From Holdemanella hominis (GTDB taxonomy: Bacteria; Bacillota_I; Bacilli_A; Erysipelotrichales; Erysipelotrichaceae), in contig NZ_JACRWH010000002.1 in the NCBI RefSeq assembly GCF_014306155.1, forward strand, positions 67,208 through 131,207: a stretch of DNA of 64,000 bases. Reading direction: 5' to 3'. Positions within the stretch are counted from its first letter, which is position 1, and each line of letters starts with the position of its first letter. Below are positions 27,337 to 35,680 of the stretch, piece by piece. The notes beneath the pieces were generated by a model. It was not told the origin of the DNA, did no database searches, and saw only the letters and a program-made list of their open reading frames with translations. The translations under genes and the position numbers were made by a program.

Positions 27337-27346
27337 GTACGGATTT
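27311..27346. terminator. Bidirectional terminator inside the overlapping ends of ispH and trmK
   Basis: AAATCCGTA (27311-27319) pairs with TACGGATTT (27338-27346). T-rich tracts flank both outer sides, and both stop codons lie within the hairpin region. Confidence 0.82.
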
Positions 27347-27974
27347 CTTTTATATATTCAATTTTTTCAATAAATTCAGGTTTATTGACTTTGGAAAGAA
27401 TATTTTTATACTTATTCTCTTCAAAATCTAAATACGCTGCATATATTTCATCAATAAGCATGTTTACACCAAAGTAAAGTTGGGATGTAGAAACCTCTTG
27501 TTCCTTATCTTCGCAAACACAATCAAGAATAGGATAGTAGTGTCCATGATCATAAATCATTTTTTCTCTTACAATATGAATATGATGATCGTGTAAATAT
27601 TCTCTTAAGGCAAAATCATCTTTATGACAAGATAATAAAAGACGTAAACCACGATACAAATTTCCCTTTGATAGGATATCGATAATAAGTTTTCCTCCCA
27701 TGCCACAAATAATGATTTGGTCTACATCGCTTTCTAAGCCCTGAATGCCATCTAATAATCGACAAGATACCAAATCGGATAAGTGATTCTCTTCAATCGT
27801 TTTCTTGGCATTATCTAATGGGCCTTGTGCCACATCACAGGCATAGCCTTTTTTAGATTGATGATTCAGAATGGCGTTGCAGACAACATAGGCATGATCA
27901 CAGCCAATGTCCGCAATGCACTCTCCATTCACCCATTCTAATATTTCTTGAATTCGATTCGAACAAGGTATCAT
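27321..27974 (-). CDS. trmK: tRNA (adenine-N1)-methyltransferase TrmK
   Basis: SAM-dependent methyltransferase for m1A22 of tRNA, 217 residues. The Rossmann motif I is ADIGCDHAYV, and IICGMGGKLI matches TrmK. The start ATG shares its A with the rpoD stop (TAATG); the longer frame inside rpoD is rejected. The order rpoD-trmK is conserved in Bacillota. Confidence 0.92.
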   Translation of the reverse strand: MIPCSNRIQEILEWVNGECIADIGCDHAYVVCNAILNHQSKKGYACDVAQGPLDNAKKTIEENHLSDLVSCRLLDGIQGLESDVDQIIICGMGGKLIIDILSKGNLYRGLRLLLSCHKDDFALREYLHDHHIHIVREKMIYDHGHYYPILDCVCEDKEQEVSTSQLYFGVNMLIDEIYAAYLDFEENKYKNILSKVNKPEFIEKIEYIKEIRTHRIS

Positions 27975-29197
27975 TATTTTACGAAATCTCTTAAACGCTT
28001 GCAACGATTTGGATTTTTCAATTTACGTAATGCCTTGGCTTCAATCTGACGAATACGCTCACGTGTTACGTTAAATTCTTTGCCAACTTCTTCAAGTGTA
28101 CGAGTTCTTCCATCTAACAAGCCAAAACGCAAACGCAATACTTTTTCTTCACGTTCTGTAAGACCTTGTAGAACGGCATTGATTTCGTCTTTTAATAATT
28201 GGTTGTTTGTGTAATCATCTGGAGATAATGTATCCTTATCTTCAATGAAGTCACCTAAGTGCGAGTCGTCTTCTTCACCGATTGGTGTTTCTAGGCTGAC
28301 TGGATCCAGGGCAATCTTTTGGATTTCACGAACCTTTTCCGCTGAAATATTCTCCATCTTTTCGGCAATTTCTTCTGGTAATGGATCACGACCTAAATCT
28401 TGCACCAATTGACGTTGAATACGCGTTAGTTTATTGATCGTTTCAACCATGTGTACGGGAATACGAATTGTACGTGCCTGGTCTGCGATTGCACGTGTAA
28501 TAGATTGACGAATCCACCATGTCGCATATGTAGAGAATTTGAAACCTTTTGTGTAGTCAAATTTTTCAACAGCTTTAATTAGACCACAGTTTCCTTCTTG
28601 AATCAAATCTAAGAACAACATGCCACGTCCTACATATTTTTTAGCGATAGATACAACTAAACGAAGATTTGAAGAAATCAACATTTGTTTGGCTTGTTCA
28701 CCGTCCGCAATGACTTTTGCGAGTTTCTTTTTCTCTTCATCACTTAAATCAGGTTTTTTCATCGCTTCTTTGGCTTCTTCCCCTTCTTGGATCTGACGAG
28801 CAATGATGGGCTCTTCTTTTGGATCCAACAATGGAATTTGACCAATTTCTTTTAGATACATCTTAACGGGGTCATTAATCTTGGCATGAGATGCATTAGC
28901 GAATGTCTTTTCCAATTGCGAAATTTCTTCCGCAATTGAATCTTCTTCGTCCAAATCCTCGTCGCTTAGATCATCGTCTAAGACTTCATCATCATCTAAT
29001 TCGTCCCCATCGATAAATTCGATTAAGTTTTCGTCGATCCAGTTATATAGATCATCCATTGTATCATCATCTAAATTTAAAGCACTTACCGCATCTAAGA
29101 ATTGTTTTTGGGAAACATCGGCATTTTCTTCTTTACTCTTCAGCAAGAATTCTTTTGCCTCTTCTAAGCTTGTAAACTTTAATTTTTCATTTGCCAT
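27974..29197 (-). CDS. rpoD: Primary sigma factor RpoD (SigA)
   Basis: Housekeeping sigma factor, 407 residues. Region 1.1 is followed by a very acidic linker (about 60-90). Region 1.2 has DPVKMYLKEIG, region 2 FLDLIQEGNCGL and YATWWIRQSITRA, and region 4.2 has the helix-turn-helix EEVGKEFNVTRERIRQIEA. The ATG at 29197 has SD AAGGAAGGA. It follows dnaG by 4 bp in the macromolecular synthesis operon glyS-dnaG-rpoD-trmK. Confidence 0.97.
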   Translation of the reverse strand: MANEKLKFTSLEEAKEFLLKSKEENADVSQKQFLDAVSALNLDDDTMDDLYNWIDENLIEFIDGDELDDDEVLDDDLSDEDLDEEDSIAEEISQLEKTFANASHAKINDPVKMYLKEIGQIPLLDPKEEPIIARQIQEGEEAKEAMKKPDLSDEEKKKLAKVIADGEQAKQMLISSNLRLVVSIAKKYVGRGMLFLDLIQEGNCGLIKAVEKFDYTKGFKFSTYATWWIRQSITRAIADQARTIRIPVHMVETINKLTRIQRQLVQDLGRDPLPEEIAEKMENISAEKVREIQKIALDPVSLETPIGEEDDSHLGDFIEDKDTLSPDDYTNNQLLKDEINAVLQGLTEREEKVLRLRFGLLDGRTRTLEEVGKEFNVTRERIRQIEAKALRKLKNPNRCKRLRDFVK

Positions 29198-29201
29198 TCT
29201 T

Positions 29202-30971
29202 TCATCCTTCCTTTCGATGTAAGATTTCATTTCTTTGAATAATTAATTCCTGTTTTTTACTAGCCAAGGAAATCTTTAACATCGGATCTTGCACACTCTT
29301 GATCTGATCATTGAGATTGTCAATTTGGGCTTGTAAAGTACATTCTTTGATCTTCATTAAACTATCGTTAAAGAAGTCTTCATTATATCCATCAACATGA
29401 AACGCGTTTTCCATCAGGCTTACCAACAAATTACGGACGTCTTCTTTTTCAATGTAGCTCATCAGTACATCAAAATCAATGTGGTCCATATTTCGATACA
29501 TGTCGTAACAATATAATGACAATTCTTCACAGACTGGATCTTGGAAAAAACCAATCTGATCTTTGAATTGATCGGCCGCAAGTTTACTGTTTAGAATCAT
29601 CCATAAAACACCGTGTTCGGCAAGTGTTCTTCCATTTTTTAATGGCTCTATATTTCGAACCACAGCCGCATTATTTCTGGATTCTTTTTTGGGTGCCGGA
29701 ATATTTGCAGATTGATGTGATAAATCAAATCCTGTCAAATCTCGGATACGAGAATAATAATCGGCCTTTTCAAAATCGGTACATGTCCTTTCAATGAATG
29801 ACTGCATTTCCGATGTGAATTTTTTCTTATCCTCGTAATTGTCTAAATCATATTGGTTCGGTAAATAATCAAATAAGAATTCTACAAATGATACAGTTTT
29901 ATGAACAGATAAATAGAGTTCATCTTTTCCTAGTTCATTAAAGATTTCATCTGGGTCTTTACCGGTTGTATTTTTTACTATGGAAAAATTCAGTCCGTAA
30001 TCAACGGCTAATTTTCCAAACTTATAGGTAGCGGCTTTACCAGCTCGATCCCCATCGTAACAGACAACCAAAGGAACGTTTAAGCGTTTTAATAGCGTTA
30101 TTTGTTCTTTTGTACAAGCTGTTCCTAAACAAGCAATACTTTCATGAATATCTGCCTTTTCAAAGGCAATGACATCCATAGCTCCTTCAACTAATATGCA
30201 TCGCTTGTTCTTTTTCGCAAATGCTTTGGCTCTATGATAATTAAAAATCAAATTGCCCTTATGATAGATCTTTGTTTCAGAAGTGTTGATATATTTGGCT
30301 ACATCCTTATCCTCATTTAAGCGCCTGGCCGTAAATCCAACGGGATTTCCATTTTCATCATGAATTGGAATCATCAATCGATTGTCGAATACGGCATAGG
30401 TATCTAGATCGTGAGTACGAATTAAACCTGTATCTGTGAGTATTTGTTCGTTAAAACCTTTTGCCTTGAGATACTTCACACTACGACTCGATTCAGGTGC
30501 ATACCCAATCTCAAATCTTTTTATAATATCTTCATTTATTTTTCTTTGACTTAAATACCTTTTCACGCTTTCGCCATTCTCACTCTGCAACTCATATGTT
30601 AAAAAGCGAATGTACGATTGAACGCAGTCATATAAAGGCTGATTTTGATCAACCTTGAGTTGAAACTGACTTTTATCCATGTGTAAAGGATAATGAATCA
30701 GTTCTGCAACCTTACAAACGGCTTCTAGAAATGAAATGTTTTCAATCTTTTGTACAAATGTGAAGACGTTTCCTCCAGTACCGCATACGAAACATTTAAA
30801 TATTTGTTTATCAGTTGAGATTGATAAACTAGGATCGTGATCATCATGAAATGGACAAATTGCTTTATAGTCTTTGCCTTTTTTTTCTAATGTGATATAA
30901 CGGGACATCACATCAACAATATCAGCCTGCTGACGAATGGCCTTTATATCATCTTCTGATATCCAGCTCAT
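29202..30971 (-). CDS. dnaG: DNA primase
   Basis: Makes RNA primers at replication forks, 589 residues. The N-terminal zinc-binding domain (CPFHDDHDPSLS, FKCFVCGTGG) is followed by the TOPRIM domain (LVEGAMDVIAFEKAD; VCYDGDRAGKAA) and a C-terminal helicase-interaction region. Its ATG overlaps the glyS stop by one base (TAATG). The order dnaG-rpoD is the classical arrangement. Confidence 0.97.
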   Translation of the reverse strand: MSWISEDDIKAIRQQADIVDVMSRYITLEKKGKDYKAICPFHDDHDPSLSISTDKQIFKCFVCGTGGNVFTFVQKIENISFLEAVCKVAELIHYPLHMDKSQFQLKVDQNQPLYDCVQSYIRFLTYELQSENGESVKRYLSQRKINEDIIKRFEIGYAPESSRSVKYLKAKGFNEQILTDTGLIRTHDLDTYAVFDNRLMIPIHDENGNPVGFTARRLNEDKDVAKYINTSETKIYHKGNLIFNYHRAKAFAKKNKRCILVEGAMDVIAFEKADIHESIACLGTACTKEQITLLKRLNVPLVVCYDGDRAGKAATYKFGKLAVDYGLNFSIVKNTTGKDPDEIFNELGKDELYLSVHKTVSFVEFLFDYLPNQYDLDNYEDKKKFTSEMQSFIERTCTDFEKADYYSRIRDLTGFDLSHQSANIPAPKKESRNNAAVVRNIEPLKNGRTLAEHGVLWMILNSKLAADQFKDQIGFFQDPVCEELSLYCYDMYRNMDHIDFDVLMSYIEKEDVRNLLVSLMENAFHVDGYNEDFFNDSLMKIKECTLQAQIDNLNDQIKSVQDPMLKISLASKKQELIIQRNEILHRKEG

Positions 30972-32350
30972 TAAAATTCAATTCTTTTTTCAATATATGA
31001 AACAAGGTCATCTAAAGCGATACGTTCTTGTTGCATAGTATCACGATCACGAACCGTAACACATCCATCGTTTGCGGTTTCGAAATCTACCGTAACACAG
31101 AATGGTGTACCAATCGCATCTTGACGACGGTAACGTTTACCAATGCTTTGTGCATCATCGTACGTTACACTAAAGTGTTTAGCTAATTTAGCGAACACTT
31201 CATCCCCTTGATCAGATAATTTTTTAGAAAGTGGAAGTACAGCTACTTTATATGGAGCTAATGCCGGGTGTAATTTTAAGACAACACGAGAATCATTTTC
31301 TAATTGTTCTTCTTGGTAAGCTTCACACATTACGGCCAACATCAAACGTTCAACACCTACACTTGGTTCGATAACGTATGGAATGTATTTTTCGTTTGCT
31401 TCTTGATCAAAATATTCTAAGTTTTGTTTAGAAGTTGTCTGGTGTGCTTTTAAGTCAAAGTCCGTACGGTCTGCGATACCCCATAATTCACCCCACCCGA
31501 TGGGTTCAGAGAAGTGGTATTCGATATCACTTGTACCATTTGAGTAGTGTGCTAATTCTTCTGGATCATGAGCACGTAAACGAATGTTTTCTTCGTTGAT
31601 ACCCAAATCCTTTAAGAATTGAACACAGTTTTTACAATAGTATTCAAACCAATCTAAATCCGTTCCTGGTTTACAGAAGAATTCAAGTTCCATCTGTTCA
31701 AATTCACGTGTACGGAAAATGAAGTTTCCTGGTGTAATTTCGTTACGGAAACTCTTACCAATCTGTCCAATACCGAATGGTAACTTTTTACGCATTGTTC
31801 TTTGTACGTTTTTGAAGTTGACAAAGATTCCCTGTGCAGTTTCTGGACGCAAATAGATTGTACTCTTCGCATCTTCTAATACACCTTGGAATGTTTTGAA
31901 CATCAAGTTAAATTGACGAATGTTTGTAAAGTTTTTAGCTCCACATTTTGGACATGTAATTTCATGTTCAGCGATATAGTTTTCCATATCTTCATTTGAC
32001 ATACCACCACAGTTTACTGTGTGATTGCTGGCTTCTTCAATCAATTGATCCGCTCTAAAACGGCTCTTACATTCTTTACAATCCATTAATGGATCACTAA
32101 ATCCGCCAACGTGACCACTGGCAACCCATACATTAGGGTTCATTAAGATTGCACTCTGCAATCCTACATTGTGTTCACTTTCCTGGATGAAACGTTTCCA
32201 CCATGCATTTTTAATATTGTTCTTTAATTCAATGCCTAAAGGACCAAAATCCCAAGTATTTGCCAAACCACCATAAATTTCTGAACCTTGGTAAACAAAT
32301 CCAGAGGTTTTCATGTGATTTACTACATCATTGAATGTCTTTTCGTTCAT
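30971..32350 (-). CDS. glyS: Glycyl-tRNA synthetase, single-chain (alpha2) type
   Basis: Class II enzyme of about 459 residues, the eukaryote/Gram-positive single-polypeptide form rather than the two-subunit bacterial form. Class II motifs are visible (FRNEITPGNFIFRTREFEQME; EPSVGVERLML), along with a small zinc-binding insert (CKEC, CPKCG) and a C-terminal anticodon-binding domain. The start is ATG 32350 with SD GAGGT. Unlike ileS, tyrS and leuS there is no T-box upstream; only an -10-like TATAAT is seen near 32400. Confidence 0.95.
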   Translation of the reverse strand: MNEKTFNDVVNHMKTSGFVYQGSEIYGGLANTWDFGPLGIELKNNIKNAWWKRFIQESEHNVGLQSAILMNPNVWVASGHVGGFSDPLMDCKECKSRFRADQLIEEASNHTVNCGGMSNEDMENYIAEHEITCPKCGAKNFTNIRQFNLMFKTFQGVLEDAKSTIYLRPETAQGIFVNFKNVQRTMRKKLPFGIGQIGKSFRNEITPGNFIFRTREFEQMELEFFCKPGTDLDWFEYYCKNCVQFLKDLGINEENIRLRAHDPEELAHYSNGTSDIEYHFSEPIGWGELWGIADRTDFDLKAHQTTSKQNLEYFDQEANEKYIPYVIEPSVGVERLMLAVMCEAYQEEQLENDSRVVLKLHPALAPYKVAVLPLSKKLSDQGDEVFAKLAKHFSVTYDDAQSIGKRYRRQDAIGTPFCVTVDFETANDGCVTVRDRDTMQQERIALDDLVSYIEKRIEF

Positions 32351-32454
32351 GTTATTTACCTCATTTCTTTCATGTATACAGACAAAAGGATACACTTTCA
32401 TATTATATCTCATTTATCAACAAATTTCTAGACTAAATCCAAAGACACACGCAA

Positions 32455-32481
32455 AGAAAAAGCCATGATTTCTCATGACCT
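32455..32481 (-). terminator. Terminator after the HD hydrolase gene
   Basis: AGGTCATGA-GAAA-TCATGGCTT hairpin on the minus strand with a U tract, ending the ybeY-to-HD operon before glyS. Confidence 0.78.
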
Positions 32482-32541
32482 GTTTTTAATCAACCACTTA
32501 AAAATAGGTTCTCTTATTTTCATATGTTTTGTACCACAAAA

Positions 32542-32958
32542 CTAGTGCGTCGCAAGATATAGAATCGCTTTCTTGTACTTCTCTAGCCTTTGATAATCTT
32601 GTTTTGTGGGTTCTTTGATTCTTGTGATATCCAAGTTATGTAAAAGGTCTGCAACCTTTATCTTTTTAGCTAACTTTGATGTAGATACTCTAGATATATA
32701 TTCAAAATAAGATTCATCTTTTCTATGCGTTAATGTAATTACACCATCTACGATTTCATTTGGGAACATATTTCTCAATTCATCTTCTGTGACATTTGTA
32801 TCTTCTAATACATCATGCAAATACGCAACTGCCTTTTCTGTATCCGTATCCATATAAGAAGCCACTTTCATCAGATGCAAGATATAATCTTTCCCTGCTT
32901 TATCCACTTGTTTAGAATGTGCCTTTTTTGCGATTTGAAATGCTAATTCATGAAACAT
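32542..32958 (-). CDS. Small SpoT-like HD-domain hydrolase
   Basis: 138 residues made almost entirely of a RelA/SpoT-type HD hydrolase domain. His28 lies in ILHLMKVA, His48-Asp49 in AYLHDVLEDT (with Glu52/Asp53), and Asp104 in KVADLLHNLD; the last matches the SpoT block K-x-A-D-R-L-H-N. There is no synthetase, TGS or ACT domain, so it resembles a stand-alone alarmone hydrolase (MESH1-like), which would remove (p)ppGpp. Substrate is inferred. Its ATG overlaps the recO stop by one base (TAATG). Confidence 0.78.
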   Translation of the reverse strand: MFHELAFQIAKKAHSKQVDKAGKDYILHLMKVASYMDTDTEKAVAYLHDVLEDTNVTEDELRNMFPNEIVDGVITLTHRKDESYFEYISRVSTSKLAKKIKVADLLHNLDITRIKEPTKQDYQRLEKYKKAILYLATH

Positions 32959-33680
32959 TACTTAAAACCTCGTATACTTTCTAAAAAGCGAATGCTTGGA
33001 TAATTCTTATGAGTATGATACTCCATCCATTTGGCTAGATAGATTAAGTCATCAAGATTGAAATTGAAATGATCTTTAACATACTCTAAGTTTTCTTCTT
33101 TGCACCTAAATAGAGCGCGATATTTCTTTAATTGTTCTACACTCCATTTTGGATATTGATTGTGATTGCACTTTTCGCATAAGAATCCACCATCTTTTAC
33201 AGAAAGAGTTTCGACTCTTGTGCTTTCACAATGTACACACCCTTGGATAAACGGTTGGATCCCTTCTTGTTCAATACAATATTTTAGAATGATGCAGGCC
33301 CAGAAATAAAAATCATCTAAGTCTTTGTCGGCTGCGTTCCAACAATCCAATACTATATTGAATAAATTCTCTTCTTTTTTAGTTTTAGAAATCAAGTCGT
33401 GCAATACAAAACAACAACTCGATTTAAACAGATCTTCTTGAATGTGATAGTAATAATGAATGGTTTGTCCTTGTAGTAATAAGGGCATTTTCGTCTTATC
33501 TTCGATCATGAATTCATTATAAGAAAAGGGCTGTACAAGCCGCAAATTCTTAGAATTGGGTTTGAACAGTCCTCTTGCGTATAAAGTTAAAATGGAATCT
33601 GTCGTCAATACTTTGACTAGGCCATCCTTATCTTTGTATTCACCAACACTTAATACAAGTGCCTGAATCTTAGTCTTCAT
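32958..33680 (-). CDS. recO: DNA repair protein RecO
   Basis: Recombination mediator of the RecFOR pathway, 240 residues. The N-terminal OB fold (IQALVLSVGEYKDKDGLVKVL), a helical middle and a zinc finger (CVHC and CEKC) are all visible. It overlaps era by 11 bp, giving the common era-recO pair. Confidence 0.94.
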   Translation of the reverse strand: MKTKIQALVLSVGEYKDKDGLVKVLTTDSILTLYARGLFKPNSKNLRLVQPFSYNEFMIEDKTKMPLLLQGQTIHYYYHIQEDLFKSSCCFVLHDLISKTKKEENLFNIVLDCWNAADKDLDDFYFWACIILKYCIEQEGIQPFIQGCVHCESTRVETLSVKDGGFLCEKCNHNQYPKWSVEQLKKYRALFRCKEENLEYVKDHFNFNLDDLIYLAKWMEYHTHKNYPSIRFLESIRGFK

Positions 33681-34578
33681 CGATTTGTTCTAATTCGTCT
33701 AAACCGAATTCTTTGATCTTGTTTTCGTGATTACGCCAATTCTTTTCGACACGCACAAAGAGTTCCAAATCCACACTGCATCCGAGCATATCTTTTAATT
33801 CCTTTTGTGCATCTAAACGAATCGAACGAATCATACTCGCTTGTTTACCAATCAAGATTCCCTTCTGTGATTCACGATCGACTACCACCATCATTAGAAG
33901 ATACATGCGGTTGCCACGTTTTTCTTTACGCTCTAAAATAACCGCTACACTATGAGGGATTTCCTCATGTGTTTTAAATAAGATCTTTTCACGAACAATT
34001 TCACACATTCTAAAATTAATATCATGATCCGACTTCATTTCTTCAGGAAACATTGGCTCGCCTTCTGGCAAATACCCTTTGAACACCTTCAACAACTCTT
34101 CGAGATTGTCTTTATCCAAAGCACTGATTGGAACAATATCATTAAAGTCATATTGTTTCTGCCAATACATCAAACGCTTTAATAATTGTTCCTTACCAAG
34201 CTTATCAATCTTATTCATGATCAATACAACCGGTTTATGTAATGTTTCAATACGTTTTAAGATGAATGAATCTCCAGTTCCAAAGGCTTGAGAGCCATCT
34301 ACGATCCATCCGATCACGTCACAATCTTCCATTGCTGAATAGGCATTCTTATTTAAGACGCGTCCAAGTTGTTGTTGCGGCTTATGAATACCCGGTGTAT
34401 CTACAAACACATATTGACAATCTTCATTTGTCAAAATACCCGAAATATTGTTTCTTGTCGTATTCGGTTTGTCCGACATGATTGCGATTTTTTCTTTTAA
34501 CAATGCATTCAACAATGTTGATTTTCCTGCATTGGGTCTTCCTACGATCGCAATAAATCCTGATTTATAATTACTCAT
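33670..34578 (-). CDS. era: GTPase Era
   Basis: Essential GTPase for 30S maturation and 16S rRNA 3'-end processing, 302 residues. G1 GRPNAGKST, G3 DTPGIH, G4 MNKIDKL, and a C-terminal KH domain (QKGILIGKQASMIRSI). It works with YbeY, encoded two genes upstream, on 16S rRNA. It lies 12 bp after dgkA. Confidence 0.97.
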   Translation of the reverse strand: MSNYKSGFIAIVGRPNAGKSTLLNALLKEKIAIMSDKPNTTRNNISGILTNEDCQYVFVDTPGIHKPQQQLGRVLNKNAYSAMEDCDVIGWIVDGSQAFGTGDSFILKRIETLHKPVVLIMNKIDKLGKEQLLKRLMYWQKQYDFNDIVPISALDKDNLEELLKVFKGYLPEGEPMFPEEMKSDHDINFRMCEIVREKILFKTHEEIPHSVAVILERKEKRGNRMYLLMMVVVDRESQKGILIGKQASMIRSIRLDAQKELKDMLGCSVDLELFVRVEKNWRNHENKIKEFGLDELEQIDED

Positions 34579-34590
34579 TTTACCTCCGTT

Positions 34591-34938
34591 TTAAAATAGT
34601 TTGGGCAAAAATACATAAAGCCCAATACATGCGGCAAGCATGCTGATAATAAAGACAGCTCCTGCGGCCATATCCTTAATATGTTTGGCTTGTTCTGTAT
34701 GTTCAAGAGAAATATAATCAACGCATCTTTCAATACACGAATTGATGATTTCACTAAACCATACTAAACCAATGGCGAAAATCAACATCATCCACTCATT
34801 TAGTGAACAATGAAAGAGAATGCCGCACAATATGACAATCAATCCAAAGATGCCTTGAAGACGAATACTGCGATCACAAGTGAAAGCGTAAAACAGGCCT
34901 TGAAAAGCATATTTAAATCTACCTTTGAACCAATTCAT
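34591..34938 (-). CDS. dgkA: Diacylglycerol/undecaprenol kinase family protein
   Basis: Small integral membrane kinase, 115 residues, with three hydrophobic helices. The family signature EIINSCIERCVDYI (about 65-78) and KHIKDMAAGAV are present. In Bacillota this type mainly phosphorylates undecaprenol, supplying lipid carrier for cell-wall synthesis. It overlaps ybeY by 20 bp. Confidence 0.93.
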   Translation of the reverse strand: MNWFKGRFKYAFQGLFYAFTCDRSIRLQGIFGLIVILCGILFHCSLNEWMMLIFAIGLVWFSEIINSCIERCVDYISLEHTEQAKHIKDMAAGAVFIISMLAACIGLYVFLPKLF

Positions 34939-35374
34939 CTAAGATCTCATCCTGTAAAGCAAACATCACCTTTTCATCCTCTTCCTTCATGTGATCATAT
35001 CCCATTAAATGAAGTAATCCATGGCAGAATAAGAAACATGCTTCACGACGAATCGAATGACCATAGGCTTTAGCTTGATCACGAATCGCTTGCACATTGA
35101 TGAAAATATCACCAAGTTCATATTGGTCTTCTTCAATCCACATATCACTCATATCATCTTGAATCGCAAAGCTAATGACATCTGTAGGACGGTCAACATT
35201 ACGATAGTCACGATTAATTTCGTGAATCTGTTCAGGTGTTACATAAATTACCGATAAACTCCAGTCTCCCTTTCTGTCTAACACCTTGCAGGCACGTTCT
35301 AATATCATTTCAAAATCTTTTTTGTATCGATAGACACTTCTATCTTTTGCGTTATTTGTAAAAATTATTTCCAT
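34919..35374 (-). CDS. ybeY: Endoribonuclease YbeY
   Basis: Zn-dependent rRNA maturation factor, about 151 residues. The metal site is HGLLHLMGYDH, and DVISFA is typical. The start is placed at 35374 (MEIIFTNNAKD). The frame remains open 50 codons further upstream, but that part is not YbeY-like. A TATAAT lies exactly so that transcription would begin at this ATG. It heads the operon ybeY-dgkA-era-recO-HD hydrolase. Confidence 0.92.
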   Translation of the reverse strand: MEIIFTNNAKDRSVYRYKKDFEMILERACKVLDRKGDWSLSVIYVTPEQIHEINRDYRNVDRPTDVISFAIQDDMSDMWIEEDQYELGDIFINVQAIRDQAKAYGHSIRREACFLFCHGLLHLMGYDHMKEEDEKVMFALQDEILDELVQR

Positions 35375-35659
35375 GCCTTGATTATACACTAAACCAAGAA
35401 AAAAAAACTTTTTTTTCGAAAAAATCAAACATCTAAATAACGTGCCGGTTTGTTTCAAGTCGTCCGGTAACATTTCGATATCCACTCCATCTTTCTGAAT
35501 CATTCGATATTCCGATTCATTCATTCTTTATTGATGAAGTTTTTATTATATGCATTTTTATAAATACTTCAGAATTTCATCCATGATCTATGTATCTATC
35601 ATCCAGTAAGATATCATAAACTTCTGATCCTGTTCTGATACCAAAATCTTAATATAAAA
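35375..35659. other. Intergenic stretch with no confident gene; possible decayed coding remnant
   Basis: Between the ccpA terminator and ybeY. The minus strand contains short open pieces that look protein-like (for example FGIRTGSEVYDILLDD, about 35643-35596, and MIQKDGVDIEMLPDDLKQTG further down) but are cut by stops. A run of A and T with an inverted repeat (35401-35425) and the ybeY -10 (TATAAT, 35386-35381) are the other features. I cannot name a gene here. Confidence 0.4.
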
Positions 35660-35680
35660 AAGAGTTCAAAACGAACTCTT
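35660..35680 (-). terminator. Terminator after ccpA
   Basis: AAGAGTTC/GAACTCTT stem (35660-35667, 35673-35680) with AAAAC loop and U-rich tract, overlapping the ccpA stop codon. Confidence 0.88.

Noticed and set aside
29396..29412. cre-like TGAAACGCGTTTTCCA inside dnaG
   Set aside because: Spacing of the half sites does not fit the cre consensus and it lies deep in coding sequence.
32351..32413. Upstream ATG for glyS
   Set aside because: No SD; the ATG at 32350 has GAGGT at the right distance.
32351..32541. T-box upstream of glyS
   Set aside because: No AAGGTGGTACCGCG-like core; only a terminator and a -10-like box are present.
35375..35524. 50-codon N-terminal extension of ybeY
   Set aside because: Not YbeY-like and the promoter -10 lies inside it; the start at 35374 fits the family.
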